NCBI GenBank assembly: GCA_020073105.1
Contig: JAIQFW010000052.1
Coordinates: forward strand, 1-39,677
Origin: Terriglobia bacterium
GTDB taxonomy: Bacteria > Acidobacteriota > Terriglobia > Terriglobales > Acidobacteriaceae
Direction of reading: 5' to 3'
DNA length: 39,677 bases
Of the stretch, positions 15,178 through 23,103 are shown in pieces (position 1 is the stretch's first letter; every line of letters begins with the position of its first letter). The notes beneath the pieces are model-generated. The model had not been told where the DNA came from, ran no database searches, and was given only the letters and a program-made list of their open reading frames with translations. A program made the position numbers and the translations under genes.

Positions 15178-17505
15178 CTACGTCGGCACCTTCAAGATCA
15201 TGTAGCCGCCGAGCAAGCCAAAGATGAGGTCTGGAGACCACGCGGCCAGAAAGGGCGGCAACTGGCTAATGTTGCCCATGGCTTCGAACAGCCCGGAAAC
15301 CGTCCAATACACCACGGCAATCCCCACCGCGACGGCCACGCCTGTCACCGTGCTGCGCCGGCCCGCCGAGAGAGCGAAGGGAATGGCCAGCACCGCCATC
15401 ACCAGGGCAATCGCGGGAAAGGCAAATTTCTTCTCCAACTGTACCCGGAGGCGCACCACGTCGAACCCACTCTGCTGCAGATCGCGGATGTAGCGCCGCA
15501 ACTCCTGATAACTCATCTCTGATGACTGTTTTACTTCCTTCTTGAAATACGTCGGAGGCTCGCTCACCCACGGAAAAGTCGCCACGTCAAAGGTGCGGTA
15601 GTCCTCGATCGCAGCGCCACGCAAATCGCGCTCCCACCCCTGAGTGCAGACCCAGCTCTGCAAGCTTTCTTCCCAGTGCGCCCGCTCGGCATAAATTCGG
15701 CGGGTCAATTGAAAGGTGCTGGGATCGAACTGGAAAACGGAGAGCCGCCCGAACTGGTCACGCTCGGAATCGAACAATTGGTAGTAATAGATGTCGGAGT
15801 GTTGCCCGAAAATCCACTTGCGATCGGGATTCAGATATGTCTGTGGAGGCTTGCCTTTGATCTGGTTGCGCAGCGCGTCTTGCCGTTGGTTGGCACGCGG
15901 CAAATAGGTTTGATCGAAGAAGAACAGCCCCGCGGCCAGCAACGCACTCGCCACCAGCACCGGCACAATGATGCGATAAATGCTGATGCCCGTGGCCTTG
16001 ATGGCCGTGACTTCGTTGGAGCGCTGCATCCAGCCCAGGGTGATGAGGACCGCCAGCAGGATGCTCAACGGGGCCACGTTGTACAGAAAATAAGGCGAGA
16101 CGTTCAGCAGGTACTCTCCCACCACCAGTGGCGACACCTGGTTGCGCAGAATGTCGCCCAACAGCTCAAACATGGTGAACACCAGGAGCAGGATCAGGAA
16201 TGTCGCCAGCACCAGCGCCAGGTTCACGCCAAAGTCGCGCAGGACGTAATCGTCCAGGATCATGGGGAAGTTGGCGCTGAATACTCGCCGCCTGGTTGAC
16301 ACCCGCTGAAAAACATCGATAACTCGGCTCTGTCGGACCACGCTGCCGTTCTTCGTTCCTCCCCGGAACAGGCTCAAGCGGTCCCGCAGGGACGCCACGT
16401 CAAGCGGCCTGTGCTCTGCGCGCCACAACAAAAACACGCCCCCAAGAAGGAACACCAGGTTCGCCAGCCATACCCCGACACCCGGCGAGACCCTGCCTTG
16501 GCGGGCCAGCGACACCCCGACCAAGGATGCGAAGTAGTAGGCAAACACCAGCAGGATGGTGAGCACAAAACCCGTGGACTTGCCGCCCTTCTTGGCTGAC
16601 AGACCGAGGGGAATCCCCACCAGCGCCAGTACCAGGCAGGAGGTCGGCAAGGCGAATCTCCGATGGAACTCGATTAGGTCCCATCGCGCCATCGGATTCG
16701 TTGCGTCCGCCGCCTGCCGCCAGAGCTCCCATGTGCCCAGTTGCGAGACCGGTGCGGCCTCTTGCTCCTTGCCATTCTCTGCATCGGGAACAGGGATCGG
16801 AATATCGGTTTGCTCAAAGGTCGACACCTGGTAGTTGTCCGGGCTCTTGGGATCGATCTCGTGGGTGGAACCATTGCTGAGCCGTAGATGCATCGTGCGC
16901 GGGCCTTCACTTACCAGGATGCCTTGCTGCGCCAAGGTAATGCGTGGTGAGGCTGGCGTGCTGGTATCCGCAATGAAAACTCCCTTCCAGATGGCCGCGC
17001 CCTGCGCTGCCTTCACGTTCTCCACGTAGAGCACCAACTGCGGAAAGCCTTCGTAGAACACGCGAGGCTGAACTTCGAAAGATACTTGGGAGGATTTCAT
17101 GCGGTTCTGCAACCGCGCCATCGCTGCCTGGGACTGCGGAGCTAGGTAAACCCCGTTCGCCAGGGCGAGGACCCACGCAGCCACCGCAAAAATGGAGATG
17201 CTGCGCAGGAAATCCCAAATGCCGATCCCGCTGGCCCGCATGGCCGTGATTTCGCTGTCCGCGGCCAAGCGGCCCAGCCCAATCAGAATTCCGACCAGTA
17301 CACCGGCGGGGATGCTGATGGTAAGGGCGACAGGAAGGATCAGAAAGAAAACCTGCGCCACGCTGGGCAGCGGGGCGCTGTTGCGAACCACCAATTCCAG
17401 AATCCGGCCCAGATCGCGCGTGAACAGAACAAAAGTGAACACCGCCACACCGATCAGGGCGTGGGCCGTGACTTCACGCAGGATATAGCGGGTGAGAATC
17501 CGCAT
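15178..17505 (-). CDS. LptF-LptG fusion, lipopolysaccharide export permease
   Basis: One 775-residue protein carries two LptF/LptG-family permeases in tandem. Half one (about 1-370) starts MRILTRYILREVTAHALIGV and half two (about 405-775) starts ILDDYVLRDFGVNLALVLA. Each has the family plan of three helices, a periplasmic beta-jellyroll and three more helices. Each also has the family motif region ITAMRASGIGIWDFLRS or VTAIKATGISIYRIIVP after helix two. The proteins form the membrane core of the LptB2FGC complex that extracts LPS. E. coli has two genes of about 360 residues; here the count and order of segments fit both fused. A start at 17529 eight codons earlier is possible. It follows glgB on the same strand after 59 bases. 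Confidence 0.88.
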   Translation of the reverse strand: MRILTRYILREVTAHALIGVAVFTFVLFTRDLGRILELVVRNSAPLPSVAQVFFLILPVALTISIPAGVLVGILIGLGRLAADSEITAMRASGIGIWDFLRSISIFAVAAWVLALANGVYLAPQSQAAMARLQNRMKSSQVSFEVQPRVFYEGFPQLVLYVENVKAAQGAAIWKGVFIADTSTPASPRITLAQQGILVSEGPRTMHLRLSNGSTHEIDPKSPDNYQVSTFEQTDIPIPVPDAENGKEQEAAPVSQLGTWELWRQAADATNPMARWDLIEFHRRFALPTSCLVLALVGIPLGLSAKKGGKSTGFVLTILLVFAYYFASLVGVSLARQGRVSPGVGVWLANLVFLLGGVFLLWRAEHRPLDVASLRDRLSLFRGGTKNGSVVRQSRVIDVFQRVSTRRRVFSANFPMILDDYVLRDFGVNLALVLATFLILLLVFTMFELLGDILRNQVSPLVVGEYLLNVSPYFLYNVAPLSILLAVLITLGWMQRSNEVTAIKATGISIYRIIVPVLVASALLAAGLFFFDQTYLPRANQRQDALRNQIKGKPPQTYLNPDRKWIFGQHSDIYYYQLFDSERDQFGRLSVFQFDPSTFQLTRRIYAERAHWEESLQSWVCTQGWERDLRGAAIEDYRTFDVATFPWVSEPPTYFKKEVKQSSEMSYQELRRYIRDLQQSGFDVVRLRVQLEKKFAFPAIALVMAVLAIPFALSAGRRSTVTGVAVAVGIAVVYWTVSGLFEAMGNISQLPPFLAAWSPDLIFGLLGGYMILKVPT

Positions 17506-17564
17506 CAGGCAATAACGGAAGTCTAGCACGCAGCCAAACTAGCTGTGAGGTGGCAAGAAGCGCC

Positions 17565-19529
17565 CTACCCGGCTTTCAGGAACAGCGCAGAGAGCGGGGG
17601 CAAGGTCAGATTGAGCGAGTACGGCCGTCCGTGGGCAGGCTGTTCTTCGGCCTGAATCCCCCCGAGATTTCCCATTCCACTGCCCGCATATTCCTTGGCG
17701 TCGCTGTTCAGCAGCTCCCGCCAGAATCCTCCCACAGGGACTCCCAGCCGGTAAGCTATCCGCGGGACAGGGGTAAAGTTACACACCACCACAACGCTCG
17801 GTTTGGCCCCCTTGGCCTTTCGCAGGAGAGAGATTGTGCTCGCCGCGTTGTCATTGCAGTCTATCCATTCGAAGCCGCCGGGTTCGTTGTCCAGTTCGTG
17901 CAGCGCTGGTTCTTCCCGATAAAGCCGGTTCAGCTGCTCGACCCATCTCTGCAAACCGCTGTGCACCGGATACTGCAACACGTGCCACTCCAGACTGGTG
18001 TCGTGGGCCCACTCGCGCACTTGTCCGAACTCTCCGCCCATGAACAGCAATTTCTTGCCGGGTTGCGCATACATGTAGCCGAAGAGCAACCGCAGATTGG
18101 CAAATTTCTGCCACTCATCTCCCGGCATCTTGCCCAGGAGCGATCCCTTCCCGTGCACGACTTCGTCGTGGGAAAGCGGCAACACGAAATTTTCTGTGAA
18201 TCCGTACAGCATGCGGAACGTGAGCTGGTTGTGATGAAAGCGGCGATGAATGGGGTCGTGTTTGAAGTATTCCAGCGTATCGTGCATCCATCCCATGTCC
18301 CACTTAAAGCCGAAGCCCAGCCCGCCCACGTAGGTTGGCTTGGAAACCATGGGCCAGGCCGTGGATTCTTCTGCGGAGGTCTGGATGTCGGGATGCTCGC
18401 TGTAGGCCTCCTGATTAAACTGCCGCAGGAAGTCAATCGCCTCCAGGTTCTCCCGCCCGCCGTACTGGTTGGGAAGCCAGTCGCCCTCGTTACGCGAGTA
18501 GTCCAAATACAACATGGACGCAACTGCATCCACCCGCAAACCATCGGCATGGTATTTGTCCAGCCAGAACATCGCGCTCGAAAGCAGGAAGCTGCGCACT
18601 TCGGTGCGGCCATAGTTGAAAATGTGCGTCTTCCAGTCCGGATGAAAGCCTTTGCGTGAATCCGCGTGTTCAAACAAGTGCGTGCCGTCAAAGTAGGCCA
18701 ACCCATGCCCGTCGGAAGGGAAGTGCGACGGCACCCAATCGAGAATCACGCCGATCCCATGCTGGTGCAGGTAGTCCACCAAATACATGAAATCCTGCGG
18801 TGTCCCGTACCGGGCCGTCGGCGCGAAGTAGCCGGTCGTCTGGTATCCCCACGAACCGTAGAACGGGTGCTCCATCACCGGCAGGAATTCGACGTGAGTA
18901 AAGTACATGCGCTTCACGTAATCTGCCAGCCGCGGCGCCATCTCGCGATACGTCAACGGGCGGTTGTGTTCCTCCGGGACCCGCATCCACGAGCCCAGGT
19001 GTACTTCATAAACCGACATGGGCGCGTGCAACGAATTCTTGGCCTTGCGCTGCTGCATCCACTCATCATCCGACCACCGATACTCCAGGTCCCACACCAC
19101 CGACGCGGTGCGCGGCGGCTTCTCATGCAACATTCCGAAAGGGTCCGCCTTGTCGGCGACGTGTCCGTGGTGATGCGAGACGATGTGGAACTTGTACAGC
19201 GCCCCCTTCGTCACTCCGGGAATAAACTCCTCCCAGATGCCCGAGTTCCCCAGAGGCCGTAGGGGATGCGCGTGAGCATCCCAGCGGTTGAAGTTGCCGA
19301 TCACTGACACTTCCCGCGCATTCGGCGCCCACACGCTGAAACACACACCCTGCTCGTCTCCGCTATTGATGAGGTGCGCGCCGAGCTTGCTGTAGGCACG
19401 GTAGTGGCGGCCCTCGTTGAAGAGATAGAGATCCTGCTCGCTCAGCAGGCTGACATCAGAACGCGGACCGGTAGCGGTTCTTTGCGGGGCTTGAGTCATT
19501 AGAGAGTCGGTCGTCGTAGACACCGCCAT
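17565..19529 (-). CDS. glgB: 1,4-alpha-glucan branching enzyme
   Basis: GlgB (GH13) cuts alpha-1,4 chains and makes alpha-1,6 branches in glycogen. From ATG 19529 there are 654 residues. An N-terminal CBM48 region ([20 protein letters not shown]) precedes the barrel. Catalytic residues are Asp334 ([15 protein letters not shown]), Glu387 (AEESTAWP) and the stabilising Asp455 ([13 protein letters not shown]), with the spacing of the E. coli enzyme (405/458/526). In-frame ATGs at 19592 and 19499 are other candidate starts; none has a good ribosome site, so the N-terminus is uncertain. No other glycogen gene adjoins it, but a GH57 glucan enzyme lies 3.5 kb away. Confidence 0.92.
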   Translation of the reverse strand: MAVSTTTDSLMTQAPQRTATGPRSDVSLLSEQDLYLFNEGRHYRAYSKLGAHLINSGDEQGVCFSVWAPNAREVSVIGNFNRWDAHAHPLRPLGNSGIWEEFIPGVTKGALYKFHIVSHHHGHVADKADPFGMLHEKPPRTASVVWDLEYRWSDDEWMQQRKAKNSLHAPMSVYEVHLGSWMRVPEEHNRPLTYREMAPRLADYVKRMYFTHVEFLPVMEHPFYGSWGYQTTGYFAPTARYGTPQDFMYLVDYLHQHGIGVILDWVPSHFPSDGHGLAYFDGTHLFEHADSRKGFHPDWKTHIFNYGRTEVRSFLLSSAMFWLDKYHADGLRVDAVASMLYLDYSRNEGDWLPNQYGGRENLEAIDFLRQFNQEAYSEHPDIQTSAEESTAWPMVSKPTYVGGLGFGFKWDMGWMHDTLEYFKHDPIHRRFHHNQLTFRMLYGFTENFVLPLSHDEVVHGKGSLLGKMPGDEWQKFANLRLLFGYMYAQPGKKLLFMGGEFGQVREWAHDTSLEWHVLQYPVHSGLQRWVEQLNRLYREEPALHELDNEPGGFEWIDCNDNAASTISLLRKAKGAKPSVVVVCNFTPVPRIAYRLGVPVGGFWRELLNSDAKEYAGSGMGNLGGIQAEEQPAHGRPYSLNLTLPPLSALFLKAG

Positions 19530-19648
19530 CAATAGTGTACCGGAACTGCCCCATGCTAGAGCGTTGGACGCTGGGCGGAAATAGGCTACCATCTCGTATG
19601 TTCAAGTAAATAGCTGGTCTTACGCTGGTAACCGTCGCCCGAGGAACC

Positions 19649-20377
19649 ATGCAGGAATACCGAGAAATCTCTCCCCCGGCACACCTGGCTGAGACCATCG
19701 AGTGCTTTTGGACAATGTCGCTGACGGGTCAACCTTCCGTTCGACATCGGGTGGTACCCGACGGTTGTGCGGACATCCTGTTCACCAGCGGCCCGGGCAA
19801 GCCATCCCTCGTTGCCGTGGGTCCGATGACCCGGTTCGAGGACTTCGAGATCCCCGCTGGGCAATGGCTCGTCGGCATAAGGTTCAGGCCAGGCATGTCG
19901 GCCTCCCAACTTCGCCTTCCCGGTAGTCGGATCACCGATGAGCGGCTGCCACTCGAAGACCTTTGGGGCCAGCCGGCTCGCAGGTTGCTCGAGCGGGTGG
20001 CCGAGGCCGGCTCTCCTGAGAAGTGCGCTGCCGAGCTTGCCGGGTGTGTGCGAGCCCCACATAGCCGCACTCCTGTGCAACGCGCCCTGGCCTGGATGGA
20101 AACACTGCGCGGCTGTGTTCGGTTGGATGACGTCGCACGCCAGGCGAATCTAAGCCCACGACAGTTCCGCCGCCAGTGCTTGGACCAGACCGGCCTGTCC
20201 CCAAAATTGCTGGCGCGTATCTTGCGATTCCGGCACGCACTTTTAAAGCTGAATGCTCAGGCTGGGGAACACGCTGGCCTGGCTGCCGACTGTGGCTATT
20301 TTGACCAATCTCACTTCATTGCTGAATTCCGCCGCTTTGCCGGGGAGAGCCCCACTCGCTATTTGCATACTCGCTGA
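19649..20377 (+). CDS. AraC-family transcriptional regulator
   Basis: 242 residues. The N-terminal domain (YREISPPAHLAETIECFW ... VVPDGCADILF) is the DUF6597-like sensor domain found in many short AraC proteins. The C-terminal half has two helix-turn-helix units: VRLDDVARQANLSPRQFRRQC and AGLAADCGYFDQSHFIAEFRRFAGESP, ending in TRYL. GAGGAA precedes the ATG closely. It is divergent from glgB, so it might regulate that gene, but the target and ligand are unknown. Confidence 0.88.
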   Translation: MQEYREISPPAHLAETIECFWTMSLTGQPSVRHRVVPDGCADILFTSGPGKPSLVAVGPMTRFEDFEIPAGQWLVGIRFRPGMSASQLRLPGSRITDERLPLEDLWGQPARRLLERVAEAGSPEKCAAELAGCVRAPHSRTPVQRALAWMETLRGCVRLDDVARQANLSPRQFRRQCLDQTGLSPKLLARILRFRHALLKLNAQAGEHAGLAADCGYFDQSHFIAEFRRFAGESPTRYLHTR

Positions 20378-20505
20378 CCGTTTCTTCCTATCGCGCACAA
20401 ACTCTCTGGCCTAAGATGACCTCGCAGTTGGGTTCTGTTGAATTCTCATCCGGAGGGGCCTTCAGGCCTCGAAGGACCCATGCATTGGGAATCGTTGAGA
20501 AAGCA

Positions 20506-20550
20506 GCCGCCTAGCGGCGTCATGTGACAGCCCGGCACGGAAGTGCCGGG
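20506..20550. repeat. Composite hairpin element
   Basis: GCCGC (20506-20510) / GCGGC (20514-20518) with loop CTA, then CCCGGCAC (20531-20538) / GTGCCGGG (20543-20550) with loop GGAA. It occupies the gap between the AraC and VOC genes. The second hairpin resembles the GGCACGG hairpin at 37841-37860. Confidence 0.6.
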
Positions 20551-20596
20551 GAGAGCAGCCAGAATCAGCCGAGTCCTTTCAGGGGCGCCACAAAAT

Positions 20597-21010
20597 ATGA
20601 AAATCGCAATCGCCCTAATTATTCTGTCCCTATTCGCCCAACAGGAGCCAAAACCCGTGCCGATCAACCCGAACAACAACCGCATCGACTACATCGAATT
20701 TCCCGCCACCGACGTGGCCAGGACCAAGGCCTTTTACGAGCAGGTTTTCGGATGGAAGTTCACCGATTACGGCCCGGACTACGCCAGCTTCGAAGATGGT
20801 CGCCTCGCGGGTGGCTTCACAAAAGAAGGAACTGTCTCGCGCGGAGGCCCGCTGGTGGTACTCTACGCCGCCGACCTTGCCGCCACGGAGAAAAGGGTCC
20901 GCGATGCGGGCGGCACCATCGTGAAAGACGCCTTCCCCTTTCCCGGCGGACGTCGCTTCCACTTCGCCGACCCCAGCGGCAACGTGCTGGCGGTCTGGTC
21001 GGAGAAATGA
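20597..21010 (+). CDS. VOC-family (glyoxalase/bleomycin-resistance fold) protein with N-terminal hydrophobic leader
   Basis: 137 residues from ATG 20597. The VOC domain starts at RIDYIEFPATDVARTKAFYEQVFGWKF and ends with FHFADPSGNVLAVW, the standard pair of beta-alpha-beta-beta-beta units of the small dioxygenase-superfamily proteins. The E of HFADPSGN-type ends and the first-strand ligand are atypical, so metal binding is unclear. The first 14 residues (KIAIALIILSLFAQQ) look like a signal peptide, unusual for this cytoplasmic family. An internal GTG near 20657 would give a normal cytoplasmic N-terminus. The frame also extends upstream to 20543 through the repeat element, which I do not accept. 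Confidence 0.78.
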   Translation: MKIAIALIILSLFAQQEPKPVPINPNNNRIDYIEFPATDVARTKAFYEQVFGWKFTDYGPDYASFEDGRLAGGFTKEGTVSRGGPLVVLYAADLAATEKRVRDAGGTIVKDAFPFPGGRRFHFADPSGNVLAVWSEK

Positions 21011-21175
21011 CGCGCGTCAGTCCATAAACGGTGTCTTATGAGACGAAAGTCCTCTGCCATTCTTTCGCGGAGGCGCTCAGCTTGTCCGGATTTCGTAACA
21101 AATCGTGATTTATCATGCAGCGGGGACATTTCCCATGTAAATTAGGGGTCCTAAAACTTCGCTTCGGAGGAACGC

Positions 21176-21741
21176 ATGCAGGCTGCAACTTTCCCCGGGG
21201 GCTTTACCTCAGTTCAGTTCGCAACCCTTTGCCTGATGGCGCTGCTGACAGTTACTTCCGGCGTCTCAGCCCAGAATCAGCCGATTCCAAATGTCGTGGT
21301 TAACCAGACTTTCTGCACCAGCAGCACCGCGCCCTGTGTGCTGACCTACCACAATGACAATAATCGCGACGGCGTAAACCCAATCGAAACTCGCTTTACG
21401 TCAACTTTTTTCCAGACCCACTCGTTGGCCGCCACAGCGGTTGCTGTGGATGGGTTGATCTATGCACAGCCCTTGTACATCCATCAACTCTCTGGAATAA
21501 CTGCTGGGGTCGGAACCGGCTGTGGCTCCGCGACGAACGTCGTCTTCGTAGCCACAGAAAACAACTCGGTTTACGCGATCAATGCCCAGACGGGCGGGGT
21601 CTGCTGGCAACATGGTTTCACAACGCCTGGCCCGCCATCGCGGGCGGAACACCCAACTATTTCGCGCCCGGCAATACAGCCTGTCCACCGGCAACGAGCC
21701 CCCCGTTTACCTGCCAGGGACAATTGACAATCCTAAAGTGA
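21176..21741 (+). pseudogene. Truncated exported beta-propeller (quinoprotein-like) gene with probable frameshift
   Basis: The first 150 residues read well: a signal peptide (FATLCLMALLTVTSGVSAQ) and then YHNDNNRDGVNP ... GLIYAQPLYIHQL and NVVFVATENNSVYAINAQTGGVCWQ, the start of PQQ-like propeller proteins common in acidobacteria. After about 21610 this frame becomes Pro/Arg-rich and stops at 21727. The +1 alternative frame then gives NAWPAIAGGTPNYFAPGNT and continues to a TGA at 21741. Family members are usually several hundred residues longer. I infer a deletion and frameshift remnant. A genuine short protein, or a sequencing error at about 21600-21620, is the alternative. Confidence 0.55.
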
Positions 21742-21766
21742 ATCTTGACTTGGGAGCGAATGTGCT

Positions 21767-22993
21767 ATGAAACGGCTTCTCGCAACAGTTGGGACGACGA
21801 CCCTTCTATGCGGAGCAGTGTTGCTCAGTTTGGGGGCTGGGCTAGCAGCGCAGAGTGCTGCGAAGTCTTCGCTCTCCTTCGCTCCCACTATTAGCATAGC
21901 CAGCCCGATCCTATATCCATCTGGAATCGCAGCTGGCGATATAAATCATGATGGGGTTCAGGACCTCGGCGTGACGGGCGTAGAAGAAGGCGGGCTGTGT
22001 TCAGCGCTGGGCCTGCGTCGGCCAAGTTCGACAGGGCGCTACCTTGCGCCGTGGATCTGCGGTGAAGCTGGCGCTGATGCTCCTTGGCTTTTGCAGTTCG
22101 TGGATATAGATCTCGACGGCAATTTGGATGTCGTCTCGACCGACGGAGATGAGCCCGTCGTGGCCATCGCATTTGGCGATGGAACCGGGCACTTTAGCAC
22201 TGCCCCATATCTCAGCAGTGACTGCGGCTTTGCAACGCGCCAAGCCGCAGTCGCTGATTTGAACGGCGACGGAATCCCTGACATCGTAGCCACCGTTCTA
22301 ATCGATGGGAGCGGTCCGGGCTGCATTGCCATCTTTCTCGGGCAAGGCGGTGGCCAGTTCGCTCCCGCGCAGGAGATTGACAGTGGCGGAATTAATCCAT
22401 TTTCCATCGCGGTCGGCGATATGAACAACGACGGCATCCCCGACTTGGTCGTCGTCAACACTGGCAATCCGGAGCAGGGCGTTTATGGCAGCCTGGCGGT
22501 GTTGCTCGGCAAGGGTGATGGCACCTTCCGGCAGCCTATCATTTATTCGTCCGGAATATACGAATTCACGGACGCAATTGTTGGCGATTTCAACCGCGAT
22601 GGAAAGTTGGATGTAGCAGTCGTGGCCAACGGCGTGAACGGCGTGATCGTCTACCCGGGTAAAGGAAACGGGGCGCTATCCTCACCAAAAGTGTACCCGG
22701 CCGGGGAGGTGCCGTGGTTCGTCGTTACGGCCGACTTCAACGGAGACGGTATCCCCGATCTGGCCGTTGGAAATTACACAAACCCGAAACCGTGCTACGT
22801 CTCTGTCATACTCGGAAACGGCGACGGATCATTTCAGCCACCGGTCCACTTTCGTGTTGGCGTAAGCCCTCTGCAGTTGATCACTGCCGACTTCAACGGT
22901 GACGGCAAGCCAGACATCGCAACCGTCAACGGCGGCGATTCGACCATCAGCATCCTGCTCAACACCACGCCCTGGCCGGCGAAATCCAAATAG
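21767..22993 (+). CDS. Exported FG-GAP/VCBS repeat protein
   Basis: 408 residues with a signal peptide (LLATVGTTTLLCGAVLLSLGA, cleaved near LAAQ). Seven repeats carry a DxDxDG-type calcium loop: GDINHDGVQD, VDIDLDGNLD, ADLNGDGIPD, GDMNNDGIPD, GDFNRDGKLD, ADFNGDGIPD and ADFNGDGKPD. Each is followed by a VAVxLGxGDGTF-like strand. This makes a seven-bladed integrin-alpha-like propeller. The family is extracellular or surface-bound and mediates binding; no enzyme motif is seen. It starts 26 bases after the remnant gene above. Confidence 0.9.
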   Translation: MKRLLATVGTTTLLCGAVLLSLGAGLAAQSAAKSSLSFAPTISIASPILYPSGIAAGDINHDGVQDLGVTGVEEGGLCSALGLRRPSSTGRYLAPWICGEAGADAPWLLQFVDIDLDGNLDVVSTDGDEPVVAIAFGDGTGHFSTAPYLSSDCGFATRQAAVADLNGDGIPDIVATVLIDGSGPGCIAIFLGQGGGQFAPAQEIDSGGINPFSIAVGDMNNDGIPDLVVVNTGNPEQGVYGSLAVLLGKGDGTFRQPIIYSSGIYEFTDAIVGDFNRDGKLDVAVVANGVNGVIVYPGKGNGALSSPKVYPAGEVPWFVVTADFNGDGIPDLAVGNYTNPKPCYVSVILGNGDGSFQPPVHFRVGVSPLQLITADFNGDGKPDIATVNGGDSTISILLNTTPWPAKSK

Positions 22994-23015
22994 AACACGC
23001 GTCGCGCAGGCAAGA

Positions 23016-23071
23016 CGTTTCATTTGGGGAATCCTGCGGGGATCAAAACCGCAGGAGTCCCCTCTGAAACG
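23016..23071 (+). terminator. Long imperfect stem-loop after the FG-GAP gene
   Basis: Outer arms CGTTTCA (23016-23022) / TGAAACG (23065-23071) enclose inner arms of 14 bases with one mismatch (23026-23039 and 23049-23062), loop about nine bases. It starts 23 bases after the FG-GAP stop and ends 32 bases before the GH57 gene. It may terminate the former transcript; without a U-tract it could also be a dispersed repeat. Confidence 0.55.
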
Positions 23072-23103
23072 CCACCCACGCGTGCTAGACTTCTTCTTTT
23101 GAC

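Noticed and set aside
17550-18659. A 369-residue plus-strand ORF
   Set aside because: Antisense shadow of glgB, whose catalytic motifs are all on the minus strand.
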